Positions 11,346 to 20,757 are shown, counted from the stretch's first letter. The stretch: 64,000 bases of DNA from Hydrogenophaga sp. NFH-34 (GCF_021401345.1 NZ_JACBGE010000006.1:124001-188000); one strand, 5' to 3'. The notes: a model not told the origin generated them from the letters alone. Translations and numbers: made by a program.

Positions 11346-12119
11346 GTGCGAAATGAAAAACTGATCACCGCCGCCTGGAGCCTGGGCGTGCTCGTGGTGT
11401 TCCTGCTGGCCTGGGAATACGGCCCGGGCCTGGTGGGCATGCCCGAGTTCGTGCTGCCGCCCTTCTCGCGGGTGTGCGAAGAAGCGGTGCGCATCTGGCA
11501 CGGCGAACGCCTGCTCTGGCACGCCGGCATCACCAGCCTGGAAGTGGTGGTGGGCTTCGTGCTCGGCTCCTGGCTCGGCGCCATGATCGGCTACGCGCTG
11601 GGCGTCTCGCCCCGGGTGGAGGCGGTGCTCTCGCCCTATCTGCTGGCGCTGCAGATCGCGCCCAAGGTGGCGTTCGCGCCGCTGTTCGTGATGTGGCTGG
11701 GCTACACGGTCTACCCCAAGATCCTGGTGGCCATCCTGATCGTGTTCTTCCCGGTGCTCATCAACGTGCTGTCGGCCATGCGCGCCATGGACGGCGACCT
11801 GATCAACCTGGCCCGCTCGTTTTCGGCCACGCGCTTTCAGGTGTTCCGCATGGTCGAGTTTCCGACCACGCTGCCGCCCCTGTTTTCGGGCCTGCGCATT
11901 GCCAGCACGCTGGCGGTGATCGGGGTCGTGGTGGGCGAACTGGTGGGCGGCAACATGGGCCTGGGCTACCTGCTGACCTTCTTCGAAGGCCAGGGCAACA
12001 CGGCCGCCGTGTTCGTGATCATCGGTGCGCTCACCGTGATCGGCATCGTCGCCTACTACGCCGTGGTGCTGGCCGAAAAGCGCGTGCTGCATTACCTGCC
12101 CAGCGCGCAACGGAACTGA
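11346..12119 (+). CDS. ABC importer permease (NitT/TauT type)
   Basis: A 257-aa inner-membrane protein with about six hydrophobic segments and the BPD permease EAA-like loop (LARSFSATRFQVFRMVEFPTTLPPLFSGLR). The start is a GTG giving MRNEKLITAAWSLGVLV, preceded by a GAGACGGAG purine-rich site. The stop overlaps the next start (ATGA), so the SDR gene is translationally coupled. Confidence 0.93.
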   Translation: MRNEKLITAAWSLGVLVVFLLAWEYGPGLVGMPEFVLPPFSRVCEEAVRIWHGERLLWHAGITSLEVVVGFVLGSWLGAMIGYALGVSPRVEAVLSPYLLALQIAPKVAFAPLFVMWLGYTVYPKILVAILIVFFPVLINVLSAMRAMDGDLINLARSFSATRFQVFRMVEFPTTLPPLFSGLRIASTLAVIGVVVGELVGGNMGLGYLLTFFEGQGNTAAVFVIIGALTVIGIVAYYAVVLAEKRVLHYLPSAQRN

Positions 12120-12877
12120 TGAGCATGACCCCCGAGATCCGACTCGACGACCGGCGCGTGCTGGTCACTGGCGCGGCCCGCGGCCTGGGCGAAAGCTTCG
12201 CGCGCGCCCTGGTGGCCGCCGGCGCCCGCGTGGTCATCAGCGACGTGCTGCACGAACGCGGCCAGGCCCTCGCGGCCGAGCTGGGTGAAGCCGCTCACTA
12301 TGTGCCGCTGGACCTGCTCGACGGCGACAGCATCCGCGCGGGTGTGGACGCGGCCGCGCAGGCGCTGGGCGGGCTGGATGGCCTGATCAACAACGCCGCC
12401 ATCACCAACTCCGGCGGCAAGACCATGGACGAGCTGTCCGTGGACACCTGGGACCGGGTGATGGACGTGAACGTGCGCGGCACCTGGCTGGTCACCGCCG
12501 CGGCGCGCCCGCACCTGGCGGCCAGCGGCAGCGGTCGCGTGGTCAACATCGCCTCCGACACCGCGCTGTGGGGCGCGCCCCGCCTGCTGGCCTATGCCGC
12601 GAGCAAGGGCGCGGTGATCGCGATGACCCGGTCGCTGGCGCGCGAGATGGGCGCCGACGGCACCACCGTCAACGCCATCGCCCCGGGCCTGACCCTGGTG
12701 GAAGCCACCGAATACGTGCCCCAGGCCCGGCACGACTACTACATGCAGGGCCGTGCGATCACGCGCGCCCAGGTGCCCGATGACGTGAATACCGCCGCGC
12801 TGTTCCTGCTCACGCGCGGCGCCGGTTTCGTCACCGGTCAGCTTTTGCCGGTCAACGGCGGTTTTGTCATGAACTGA
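12119..12877 (+). CDS. Short-chain dehydrogenase/reductase (SDR)
   Basis: A 252-aa classical SDR: cofactor loop VTGAARGLGESFA, NNAAIT, Ser in VVNIASD and the catalytic YAASK, so all active-site residues are present. It probably oxidises or reduces an alcohol/ketone intermediate with NAD(P)H. Its ATG overlaps the permease stop by one base. The substrate is not predictable, but placement directly after the importer suggests an early pathway step. Confidence 0.9.
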   Translation: MSMTPEIRLDDRRVLVTGAARGLGESFARALVAAGARVVISDVLHERGQALAAELGEAAHYVPLDLLDGDSIRAGVDAAAQALGGLDGLINNAAITNSGGKTMDELSVDTWDRVMDVNVRGTWLVTAAARPHLAASGSGRVVNIASDTALWGAPRLLAYAASKGAVIAMTRSLAREMGADGTTVNAIAPGLTLVEATEYVPQARHDYYMQGRAITRAQVPDDVNTAALFLLTRGAGFVTGQLLPVNGGFVMN

Positions 12878-12888
12878 AAGGAAGCCCC

Positions 12889-13494
12889 ATGAACGCTCCG
12901 ATCCCCAGCCAGACCCTTGCGGCCAACGAGCCGCAGTTCAACGAGCGCGGCCTGATGGACGCCCGCATCCCGCCCGAGGCCGAGATCCAGGCCGGCATGA
13001 TGCAGCAGCCCGGCCAGAGCTTTGCCGAGTGGATGGAATCGCGCGTGGCGCGCAAGTCCACCCGCCGCTACGACTGGGACGCGCTGAAGTTCCAGGCCGA
13101 CTACGACCCCAAGTACCGCCGCGCGCAGATGCGCTACGTGGGCACCGGTGGCACCGGCGTGGCCAAGGACATGAACACCGTGCCCTCGGCGCACTTCACC
13201 TTCTCGACCATGGTGATCCCGGCCGGCAACATCGGCCCCTCGCACATCCACTACGACGTGGAAGAAATCTTCTTCGTCATGCGCGGCCAGATGAAGGTCG
13301 TCTGCGAGAAGGACGGGCAGAAATGGGAAGCCGTGATCGGCGAGCGCGACCTGATTTCGGTGCCGCCGGGCGTGTACCGCGAAGAGCACAACATCGGCGA
13401 CGAAGACGCGCTGATGTGCGTGATGCTGGGTTCGCCCAAGCCCATCACCCCGACCTACCCGCCCGATTCGCCGCTGGCCAAGATCAAGCGGTGA
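12889..13494 (+). CDS. Cupin-domain protein (paralogue of the one at 27.6 kb)
   Basis: A 201-aa single-cupin protein. The metal motif is PSHIHYDVEEIFFVMRG (His-x-His-x4-Glu-x6-Gly), then a second strand motif around PPGVYREEHNIGDE. It could be a small metal-dependent dioxygenase or isomerase, but it is not recognisably gentisate or 3-hydroxyanthranilate dioxygenase. It closely resembles the cupin heading the oxygenase operon, sharing YDWxALKFQAD, PKYRRAQMRYVGTG and PTYPPDxPLAK blocks. The start ATG has AAAGGAAG upstream. It lies 11 bp after the SDR. Confidence 0.88.
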   Translation: MNAPIPSQTLAANEPQFNERGLMDARIPPEAEIQAGMMQQPGQSFAEWMESRVARKSTRRYDWDALKFQADYDPKYRRAQMRYVGTGGTGVAKDMNTVPSAHFTFSTMVIPAGNIGPSHIHYDVEEIFFVMRGQMKVVCEKDGQKWEAVIGERDLISVPPGVYREEHNIGDEDALMCVMLGSPKPITPTYPPDSPLAKIKR

Positions 13495-13495
13495 A

Positions 13496-13605
13496 CTCCC
13501 CCCTGCGCCGCTGACGCGGCTTCCCCCCTCCGTGGCGCGCCTTCGGCGCTTCGAGGGGGGACGGCGCCAGCGGCCCGGCTGAGCCGGTTCCGCGGCGCCT
13601 GCTGG
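13496..13605. repeat. Single-arm copy of the C6-flanked hairpin repeat
   Basis: It begins with a C-run and GCGCCGCTGACGCGGC, continues through a stem in which CCCCCCTC pairs with GAGGGGGG around an inner GGCGC hairpin, then GGCCCGGCTGAGCCGG. The same block forms the arms of the elements at 31.8 and 38.2 kb. Here it separates the cupin from the hydrolase and may attenuate transcription inside the operon. Confidence 0.8.
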
Positions 13606-13638
13606 ACCCAAGCCCCTTCTCTCCGGATCAATTGCTTC

Positions 13639-14466
13639 ATGAACCCTTCCGCTCTCTTGCTACAGCACCCGCCCCGCCTGGCCGACCTGGGCGGCGGGGT
13701 GCGCGTGGGTTACCGCGAATCCGGCCCGGCCGGTGCGGTGACCCACGTGCTGCTGCACGGGATCGGTTCGGGCGCCGGCAGCTGGGCGTTCCAGTTGCAG
13801 GCTGCGGCGCAGGCCACCGGTCTGCGGGCGCTGGCCTGGGACGCGCCCGGTTATGGCGAGAGCACGCCGCTGGAGGGCGAGGCGCCCGATGCCGGTGCGT
13901 ACGCGGCCCGGCTGTGGCAGTGGCTGGACAGCCTGGGCGTGCAGGGCCCGGTGACGCTGGTCGGGCATTCGCTGGGTTGCATCATGGCCGCGCGCGCCGC
14001 GGTGCAGCATGCTGCGCGCGTGCAGCGCCTGGTGTTGCTCTCGCCGGCGCGCGGCTACGGCCAGGCGCCGCAGGCCGAGCGCCAGCAGAAGCTGCAAAAC
14101 CGGCTCGCGATGCTGGCCCGCCTGGGCCCGGCCGGCATGGCCCGCGAGCGCGGTGCGGCCATGCTGTCGGCCAGCGCCGCCCCCGAACTGGTGGAAGCCG
14201 TGCGCGACACCATGGCGCGTGTGCACGTGGGCGGCTACACCCAGGCCACGCGCTTGCTCGACCAGGCCGACCTGGGGGCCGACCTGGTGCAACTGCCCGG
14301 CCCGGTGCGGGTGGCCAGCGGCCATGCCGACACGATCACGCCGCCGGCGGCGTGCCAGGCGGTGGCCCGCAGCGTCGGGCAAGATTGGCAGGATCTGGGG
14401 CCCGTCGGCCATGCCTGTCCGCTGGAAGCGGCCGCGCAGGTCAACGCCCTCATCGGCTTGCGATGA
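13639..14466 (+). CDS. Alpha/beta hydrolase (possible C-C or ester bond hydrolase)
   Basis: A 275-aa alpha/beta-hydrolase fold protein. The oxyanion motif HGIGSGAGSW, nucleophile elbow GHSLGC (Ser111), a late Asp in SGHADTIT and catalytic His in VGHACPLE complete a triad. The HGxGxGxxxW pattern resembles meta-cleavage-product hydrolases (MhpC/BphD-like), which would pair with the extradiol dioxygenase at 26.6 kb. An ester or lactone hydrolase is equally possible. A repeat lies before it, and the IclR gene follows by 37 bp. Confidence 0.85.
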   Translation: MNPSALLLQHPPRLADLGGGVRVGYRESGPAGAVTHVLLHGIGSGAGSWAFQLQAAAQATGLRALAWDAPGYGESTPLEGEAPDAGAYAARLWQWLDSLGVQGPVTLVGHSLGCIMAARAAVQHAARVQRLVLLSPARGYGQAPQAERQQKLQNRLAMLARLGPAGMARERGAAMLSASAAPELVEAVRDTMARVHVGGYTQATRLLDQADLGADLVQLPGPVRVASGHADTITPPAACQAVARSVGQDWQDLGPVGHACPLEAAAQVNALIGLR

Positions 14467-14503
14467 GACGGCCCCGCCGCCCAACACCAGTCAAGGGAAC
14501 CCC

Positions 14504-15340
14504 ATGAACGACAAGAACACCGCCTCCGCCGACGACCGCTACACCGTGCCCGCGCTGCAGCGTGGCCTGCAACTGCTGATGCAGTTCAACCGCGAAGACC
14601 GCGAACTGACCGGCGCCGAACTCTCGCGCCGGCTCGACCTGCCGCGCGCGTCGGTGTTCCGCATGCTGTTCACGCTGGAACAGGGCGGTTTTGTCGAACG
14701 GGTGGGCGACGGCAACAGCTACAAGCTCGGGCTGGCGGTGCTGCGCCTGGGCTTCGAATACCTGGCCTCGATGGAGCTGACCGAACACGGGCGCCCCGTG
14801 ATCGAAGAGCTGCGCGACCGCTGCGGCTATTCGGCCCACCTGGTGGTGCGCGACGGCCGCGACGTGGTGTTCATCGCCAAGGCCGCCGGCCACAACGCCA
14901 TGTTCCATTCCATCCAGGTCGGTGCGCGCCTGCCGGCCCACGCCACCGTGCTCGGCCGCCTGCTGCTGGGCAATCTGGACCTGGCCGCGCTGCGCCACCT
15001 CTACCCCGAAAGCCCGCTGCCGGCCTACACCCCGCGCACACCCACCACGCTGGAACAGCTCAAGATCCTGATCGACCTGCACCGCCTGGACGGCTACGGT
15101 GTGAGCCAGGGCGGCTTCGAAACCGGCATCTCCACCATCGGCGCACCGGTCTTCAACGACCGCGGCGAAGTGGCGGCGGCCGTGAGCATCGCCGTGCCCG
15201 CCCAGCACGTGAACGAAACCGAGCTGCCGCAGCTCATCGAGCAGGTCAAAGGCGCCGCCGCGCAACTGACCGACCGCATCAGCCACCTGCCCAACCGCGG
15301 TGCCTGGCAACCCAATCCGCCGGCCCGCAAAGCGGCCTGA
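14504..15340 (+). CDS. IclR-family transcriptional regulator
   Basis: A 278-aa regulator with an N-terminal winged HTH (VPALQRGLQLLMQFNREDRELTGAELSRRLDLPRASVFRMLFTLEQGGFVER in part) and a C-terminal effector-binding domain (YSAHLVVRDGRDVVFI; GVSQGGFETGISTIGAPVFNDRGEVAAAVSIA). IclR proteins commonly control aromatic catabolism. It is embedded within the operon and so likely autoregulated. Start ATG chosen at MNDKNTASADD, with AAGGGAAC upstream. Confidence 0.93.
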   Translation: MNDKNTASADDRYTVPALQRGLQLLMQFNREDRELTGAELSRRLDLPRASVFRMLFTLEQGGFVERVGDGNSYKLGLAVLRLGFEYLASMELTEHGRPVIEELRDRCGYSAHLVVRDGRDVVFIAKAAGHNAMFHSIQVGARLPAHATVLGRLLLGNLDLAALRHLYPESPLPAYTPRTPTTLEQLKILIDLHRLDGYGVSQGGFETGISTIGAPVFNDRGEVAAAVSIAVPAQHVNETELPQLIEQVKGAAAQLTDRISHLPNRGAWQPNPPARKAA

Positions 15341-15380
15341 CCCCCGGGTCAGCGGCACGCCTTTCATTCATCACCACACC

Positions 15381-17045
15381 ATGAGCCCAACCCCCATCCG
15401 CATCACTGTCGGCGAACTGGTCGCCCGCTTCCTGGAAGCCTGCGGCGTCCAAGCCGCCTTCGGGGTGATCTCGATCCACAACATGCCGATCCTGGACGCC
15501 TTCCACCGGCGCCAGCAACTGCGTTTCGTCTCCGCCCGCGGCGAGGCCGGTGCCTGCAACATGGCCGATGCCTACGCCCGCGTCAGCGGCACGCTGGGCG
15601 TGTGCGTGACCAGCACCGGCACGGGTTGCGGCAATGCCGCCGGCGCCATGGTCGAAGCCATCACGGCCGGCACGCCGCTGCTGCACCTGACGGGCCAGAT
15701 CGAGTCGCCCTTCCTCGACCGCGACCTGGGCTACATCCACGAGCACCCGGCCCAGTTGGCCATGCTCAAGTCGGTCGGCAAGGACGCCTTCCGCATCCGC
15801 AACCCCGAGACCGCCCTGGCCACGCTGCGCGAGGCCGTGCGCTTGGCCTTCACACCGCCCTGCGGCCCGGTGTCGATCGAGATCCCGATCGACGTGCAGA
15901 AGATGGAGATGGACCTGCCGGCCGACCTGGCGCCGCTGGCGGTGCCGCCTGTGCAGCCCGACCTGGCCGCCGTCGACGTGCTGGCCGAACGCCTGCTGAA
16001 AGCCCAGCGTCCCCTGCTGTGGCTGGGCGGCGGCGCACGCGGCGCGGTGGCCGCCGTGGACCGCTTCGTGAAGATGGGCTTTGCCATCGTCACCTCGGTG
16101 CAGGGCCGTGGCATCGTGGCCGAAGACCACCCGCAGACCCTGGGCTCGTACAACCTGCAGAAGCCCAGCGAACAGTTCTACGAAACCGTCGACGCCATGC
16201 TGGCCGTGGGCACGCGCCTGCGCAGCAACGAAACGCTGAACTACCGCCTCAAGCTGCCCGCGACGCGCTACCGCATCGACGCCAACGCCCTGGCCGACGG
16301 CCGCGGCTACACGAACGAATTCTTCCTCAGCGGTGACGCCCAACTCACGCTGGACGCGCTGGCCGACCGCCTGGAAGGCCGCATGAAGATCGACCCGCAG
16401 CTCACGCGCGACGTGCAAAGCGCCCGCGCCGAATCGGCCACGCTGGTGGACGGCACGCTGGGCCCCTACGTCAAGCTCAAAAACACGCTGGCCGAAGTCG
16501 CCGGCAAGCACATCTGGTGGGTGCGCGACATCACGCTGTCCAACAGCATGTGGGGCAACCGTGCCCCGGTGCTGGACCACCCGCGCGCCGGCGTGCACGC
16601 CCTGGGCGGCGGCATCGGCCAGGGCCTGGCCATGGGCGTGGGCGCAGCCATCGCCAACACCGAACACGGCCTGGGCCGCAAGACGCTTTCGCTCTGCGGC
16701 GACGGTGGCTTCATGCTCAACGTGGGTGAACTCGCCTGCGCCGCGCAGGAGCAGGCCGACGTGGTCTTCATCGTGATGAACGACCAGCGTTATGGCGTCA
16801 TCAAGAACATCCAGGACGACATCTACGGCAGCCGCCACGCCTATGTGGAACTGCACACGCCCGACTTCGCGCAACTGTGCGCGAGCCTGAAGGTCAAGCA
16901 CCTGGCACTGGCCGATCCGGCCCACAGCAAGGCCGTGCTGACCGAAGCGCTGGCCGCCAGCGGCCCGGTCGTGGTCGAGGTGGACATGGCCGCCTGGGGA
17001 CCGTTCGCGGCCAAGTTCGCCGGCCCGCCGAAGAAGAAGGACTGA
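15381..17045 (+). CDS. Thiamine-diphosphate-dependent enzyme (decarboxylase/carboligase family)
   Basis: A 554-aa three-domain ThDP enzyme like acetolactate synthase or benzoylformate decarboxylase. The catalytic Glu is in SARGEAGACNMADAYAR (E55); the ThDP/Mg motif is GDGGFMLNVGELACAA...VMND (GDG at 440-442, with Asn-Asp in place of the usual Asn-Asn). With the aldehyde dehydrogenase two genes on, a likely job is decarboxylating a 2-oxo acid to an aldehyde (inference). It lies 40 bp after iclR. Confidence 0.9.
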   Translation: MSPTPIRITVGELVARFLEACGVQAAFGVISIHNMPILDAFHRRQQLRFVSARGEAGACNMADAYARVSGTLGVCVTSTGTGCGNAAGAMVEAITAGTPLLHLTGQIESPFLDRDLGYIHEHPAQLAMLKSVGKDAFRIRNPETALATLREAVRLAFTPPCGPVSIEIPIDVQKMEMDLPADLAPLAVPPVQPDLAAVDVLAERLLKAQRPLLWLGGGARGAVAAVDRFVKMGFAIVTSVQGRGIVAEDHPQTLGSYNLQKPSEQFYETVDAMLAVGTRLRSNETLNYRLKLPATRYRIDANALADGRGYTNEFFLSGDAQLTLDALADRLEGRMKIDPQLTRDVQSARAESATLVDGTLGPYVKLKNTLAEVAGKHIWWVRDITLSNSMWGNRAPVLDHPRAGVHALGGGIGQGLAMGVGAAIANTEHGLGRKTLSLCGDGGFMLNVGELACAAQEQADVVFIVMNDQRYGVIKNIQDDIYGSRHAYVELHTPDFAQLCASLKVKHLALADPAHSKAVLTEALAASGPVVVEVDMAAWGPFAAKFAGPPKKKD

Positions 17046-17129
17046 CCCGATGCGCCCCCCCGCCCCTCACGCTGCGTTCCGGCGGCCCGCCGAGCGCGCC
17101 CGCCCCGGCTTCCCGGCAGGAGACCGCCC

Positions 17130-17930
17130 ATGACCCAGAACGTCACCCTGATCGGCTTCGGCGCCATCGGCCGCACGCTGCTGCAGCGCTCGGCCGGCCA
17201 GCCCGGCCTGCGCATCACCCATGTGGTGGTGCCCGAGGCCCACGCGGCCGCTGCGCAGGCGAACGCCGCAGCGCTGCAAGCCGATATCGCCATCGTTTCG
17301 GCCGTGCCGCACGACACCGATCTGGTGGTCGAGTGCGCGGGCCACGAAGCCCTGACCGAACACGTGGTGCCGGCGCTGCTGCGCGGCACCGAGTGCGCCG
17401 TGCTCTCCATCGGTGCGCTGTCCGAACCCGGCCTGCCTGAGCAGTTGGCCGATGCCGCCGCCCAGGGCGGCACGCAGGTGCACCTGCTTTCGGGCGCCAT
17501 CGGCGGCGTGGACGCGATCGCCGCCGCCCGCATCGCGGGCCTGGACGCCGTGACCTACACCGGCCGCAAGCCCCCCAGCGGCTGGCGCGGCACGCCCGCC
17601 GAAGCGCTGGCCGACCTGGGCTCACTCACCGAGCCGACCGTGATCCTGGAAGACACCGCCCGCGAAGCGGCCCGCCTGTACCCGAAAAACGCCAACGTGG
17701 CGGCCACCATCTCGCTGGCCGGCCTGGGACTGGACGCCACGCGCGTGCGCCTGATCGCCGACCCGACCGTGAGCGAAAACATCCACGAGATCGAGGTGCG
17801 GGGCGCCTTCGGCGAGATGCGCATCACCATGCGCGGCAAGCCCCTGCCCGACAACCCGAAGACCTCGGCCCTGACCGTGTTGTCGGCGCTGCGCTTCCTG
17901 CACAACCGCACCGCCACCGTCACCATCTGA
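17130..17930 (+). CDS. Aspartate-dehydrogenase-like NAD(P)-dependent oxidoreductase
   Basis: A 266-aa protein of the L-aspartate dehydrogenase (NadX-like) family: Rossmann motif LIGFGAIGRTLLQR, the middle SGAIGGVDAIAAARI and KPPSGWRGTPAE, and a C-terminal YPKNANVAATISLAGLGLD. In characterised members it oxidatively deaminates aspartate to oxaloacetate or makes iminoaspartate. In this catabolic setting it may act on another amino acid or imine, which would agree with the RidA-like gene further on (inference). Confidence 0.88.
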   Translation: MTQNVTLIGFGAIGRTLLQRSAGQPGLRITHVVVPEAHAAAAQANAAALQADIAIVSAVPHDTDLVVECAGHEALTEHVVPALLRGTECAVLSIGALSEPGLPEQLADAAAQGGTQVHLLSGAIGGVDAIAAARIAGLDAVTYTGRKPPSGWRGTPAEALADLGSLTEPTVILEDTAREAARLYPKNANVAATISLAGLGLDATRVRLIADPTVSENIHEIEVRGAFGEMRITMRGKPLPDNPKTSALTVLSALRFLHNRTATVTI

Positions 17931-17940
17931 GACCCCGGCC

Positions 17941-19413
17941 ATGACCGAAAAACTGCACAGCTTCATCGCCGGCCAGTGGCGCGACGCTTCCGGCCCCGAA
18001 TACACCACCGAATACCCGCACGACGGCAGCACCGTGGCGCGCCTGAACGCAGCCAACGCGGCCGACGTCGACGAGGCGGTGCAAGCGGCCGAAAAAGCCC
18101 GCCAGCAACCCGCCTGGGCCCAGCTGAAGCACCACGAGCGCGCCGGCATGCTCTACCGCATCGCCACCGGCATCCGCGAGCGCGCGGAAGAGCTGGCCCA
18201 GCTGCAGCGCCTGGACAACGGCAAACCCATCAAGGAATGCCGCGCCCTGGTGGCCAGCGCCGCCGGCACCTTCCAGTTCTTCGGCGCCGCCGCCGAAACC
18301 TGGGAAGACACCATCACGCCCTCGCGCGGCGACTACGTGAGCATGAGCGTCAACGAGCCGCTGGGCGTCGTGGGCGCCATCACGCCATGGAACAGCCCCA
18401 TCGCCAGCGAGGCGCAGAAGCTCGCACCGGCCCTGGCCGCCGGCTGCGCCATGGTGTTCAAGCCGGCCGAGATCACGCCGCGCATGGCGCTGGAACTGGC
18501 CAAGATTTGCCAGCAGGCCGGCGTGCCCGACGGCATCGTGAGCGTGCTGCCCGGCAAGGGCTCCATCGTCGGTGACGCGCTGGTCAAGCACCCGCTGATC
18601 AAGCGCATCGCCTTCACCGGCGGCACCACCGTGGGCATGGGCATCCAGCGCCTGGCGGCCGAGAAACTGATGCCGACCTCGCTGGAGCTGGGCGGCAAGT
18701 CGCCCACCATCGTGATGCCCGACGCCGACCTCGACCACGCCGTGGCCGGCGTGCTCTACGGCATCTTCAGTTCGTCGGGCGAATCGTGCATCGCCGGCTC
18801 GCGCGCCTTCGTGCACGAGAGCGTCTACAACGCGTTCAAGGCCCGCCTGATCGAAGGCGCCCGCCAACTGCGCGTGGGCGACCCCTCGCGCGAGGACACG
18901 CAGATGGGCCCGCTGGTCAACCTGGGCCACCGCGCCAGCGTCGAGAAATACGTGCAGATGGGCCGCGACGAAGGCGGCACCGTGCTGTGTGGCGGCGAGC
19001 GCCCCACCGGCGGCTACTACGACGGCGGCAGCTACTACCTGCCCACCATCTTCGAGGGCCTGCCCAACAGCGCACGCATGTGCCAGGAAGAAATCTTCGG
19101 CCCGGTGCTGGCCCTGCTGCCCTGGAAGAACGAGGCCGACCTGATCGCCCAGTGCAACAACAATATGTTCGGCCTGGCCTCGGGCATCTGGACGCGCGAC
19201 TTCAAGAACGCGTGGCGCATCGGCAAGGCCCTGCAGACCGGCACCGTCTGGGTCAACACCTACAAGGTTTTCTCCATCAGCACGCCGTTCAGCGGCGTGA
19301 AGATGAGCGGCTATGGCCAGGAAAAAGGCCGTCTCGGCATCCTGGAATACACCAGCCAGAAAAGTTTCTATTTCGGCCTGAACGAACAGCCCAACCCCTG
19401 GGCCTTCTCCTGA
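17941..19413 (+). CDS. Aldehyde dehydrogenase, NAD(P)-dependent
   Basis: A 490-aa ALDH. Nucleotide-binding GAITPWNSP, catalytic Glu in LELGGKSP (E249) and catalytic Cys in SSGESCIAGSR (C283) are all present, as is the C-terminal PFSGVKMSGYGQEKG. It oxidises an aldehyde to the acid. It starts 10 bp after the aspartate-dehydrogenase-like gene and probably takes the product of the ThDP enzyme. Confidence 0.95.
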   Translation: MTEKLHSFIAGQWRDASGPEYTTEYPHDGSTVARLNAANAADVDEAVQAAEKARQQPAWAQLKHHERAGMLYRIATGIRERAEELAQLQRLDNGKPIKECRALVASAAGTFQFFGAAAETWEDTITPSRGDYVSMSVNEPLGVVGAITPWNSPIASEAQKLAPALAAGCAMVFKPAEITPRMALELAKICQQAGVPDGIVSVLPGKGSIVGDALVKHPLIKRIAFTGGTTVGMGIQRLAAEKLMPTSLELGGKSPTIVMPDADLDHAVAGVLYGIFSSSGESCIAGSRAFVHESVYNAFKARLIEGARQLRVGDPSREDTQMGPLVNLGHRASVEKYVQMGRDEGGTVLCGGERPTGGYYDGGSYYLPTIFEGLPNSARMCQEEIFGPVLALLPWKNEADLIAQCNNNMFGLASGIWTRDFKNAWRIGKALQTGTVWVNTYKVFSISTPFSGVKMSGYGQEKGRLGILEYTSQKSFYFGLNEQPNPWAFS

Positions 19414-19426
19414 GGACATCACCACC

Positions 19427-20422
19427 ATGCTTTCCCGCCGTCAACTGACCCGTTCCGCCCTGGCCTGTGCCGCTCTGCTCGCCGCCACCACCCCGCTGCA
19501 CGCCCAGACCGCGATCGACAAGGCCTTGTCGTCCGAGAAGTTCACCCTGGTTGCCCCGTTCCCGCCCGGTGGCCCGATCGACACGCTGGCGCGTGTGCTG
19601 GCCGAGGGCCTGGCCAAGAAGTACGGCCAGGTGGGCGTGGTCGACAACGCGCCGGGTGCCGCCGGCAACATCGGCATGGACAAGGTCCGCCGCGCCAAGC
19701 CCGACGGCCACACCATGCTGGTCATCCCCGCGGGCAACCTGACCATCAACCCGACGCTGATGCCCAAGTTCCCCTTCAGCATCGAGAAGGACTTCACCGC
19801 CGTCACCATGCTGGCCACCACGCCCAACGTGCTGGTCGCCAACCCGGCCACCGGGCTCAAGACCCTGCCTGACCTGATCAAGACCGCCAAGGCCAAGCCC
19901 GACAGCCTGAGCTACGGCTCGCCCGGCATCGGCAGCGGCCTGCATCTGGCCGGCGAGCTGTTCAAGTCGCAGGCCAACGTGGACATCCTGCACGTCGCCT
20001 ACAAGGGCACCGCGCCCGCGCTCAACGACGTGCTGGGCGGCACCATTCCGCTGATGTTCAGCAACCTGCCCGCCGTGCTGCCGCACCTGCAAAGCGGCAA
20101 GCTGGTGGCCCTGGGCGTCACCGATGCCAAGCGCTCGCCCTCGGTGCCCGACATTCCCACCTTCACCGAGCAGGGCGTGCCCGGCGTCGAGATCCCGTCC
20201 TGGTACAGCCTGCTGGCGCCGGCGGGCATGCCCGCCGAACTGGCCGAACAGCTCGCCCGCGATGCGCAGGACATCCTGGCGCAGCCAGACGTGGCCGAGC
20301 GCCTGAAGACCCAGGGCCTGGTGCGCTGGGACCTGCGCACCACCGCCTTCACGCGCCACATCCAGGACGAAACCGCCCGCTGGGCCAAGGTCATCGCCGC
20401 GCGCGGCATCAAGATGGAATGA
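19427..20422 (+). CDS. Bug-family (TctC-like) periplasmic solute receptor
   Basis: A 331-aa secreted receptor: signal peptide LTRSALACAALLAATTPLHAQ, then the Bug fold (FTLVAPFPPGGPIDTLARVLAEGL, VVDNAPGAAGNIG, YGSPGIGSGLHLAGELF). No TctA/TctB membrane genes are present in the window, so it is an orphan receptor. Bug proteins bind carboxylates, including aromatic acids. It overlaps the next start (ATGA). Confidence 0.93.
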   Translation: MLSRRQLTRSALACAALLAATTPLHAQTAIDKALSSEKFTLVAPFPPGGPIDTLARVLAEGLAKKYGQVGVVDNAPGAAGNIGMDKVRRAKPDGHTMLVIPAGNLTINPTLMPKFPFSIEKDFTAVTMLATTPNVLVANPATGLKTLPDLIKTAKAKPDSLSYGSPGIGSGLHLAGELFKSQANVDILHVAYKGTAPALNDVLGGTIPLMFSNLPAVLPHLQSGKLVALGVTDAKRSPSVPDIPTFTEQGVPGVEIPSWYSLLAPAGMPAELAEQLARDAQDILAQPDVAERLKTQGLVRWDLRTTAFTRHIQDETARWAKVIAARGIKME

Positions 20423-20757
20423 GCGGCATGAGCGATGCGCCCAACCCCCATGTGCTGCTGACCATCGTGCTCAAGCACCACCCGGGCCTGACGCTCGACG
20501 ACGTGCAGTCCAAACTCAAGGCCAGCGAATGGTGGGACCGCTTTCCGGTCGAGGGCACGCGCGTGGTCTCGTGGACGGTGGCCATGGGCCTGGGCCAGAT
20601 CGTGACGCTGGAAGTCCCGCCCCACCTGCTGGGCCGGGTCAACCTGGAGCTGGAGCGTTCGGCCTGGGGCGTGTTCAGCACCGAGGTCTACCCGACCTAC
20701 GACTTCGTGCCGGTGCGCGAACGCATCATCGAGCGCGTGCGCGCCGGAGGCCAGTGA
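20419..20757 (+). CDS. Small protein of unknown function
   Basis: A 112-aa acidic-to-neutral protein with no signal peptide or membrane segment. It has three tryptophans near SEWWDRFPVEG and VSWTVAMGLGQIVTLEVP, and a C-terminal YPTYDFVPVRERIIERVRAGG. I do not recognise the family. It is translationally coupled on both sides: its ATG overlaps the Bug stop, and its TGA overlaps the RidA start. That makes it a genuine pathway gene. It could be a small ferredoxin-independent monooxygenase-like or dimeric barrel protein, but there is no motif to prove it. Confidence 0.8.
   Translation: MSGMSDAPNPHVLLTIVLKHHPGLTLDDVQSKLKASEWWDRFPVEGTRVVSWTVAMGLGQIVTLEVPPHLLGRVNLELERSAWGVFSTEVYPTYDFVPVRERIIERVRAGGQ

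Noticed and set aside
10230..12110. 626-codon minus-strand frame opposite the ABC binding protein and permease
   Set aside because: His/Gln/Gly-rich, with no homology; the sense genes have clear signal, TM and motif content.
12889..13494. Gentisate 1,2-dioxygenase or 3-hydroxyanthranilate 3,4-dioxygenase
   Set aside because: Single short cupin without the family-specific blocks; only the generic cupin metal motif is present.
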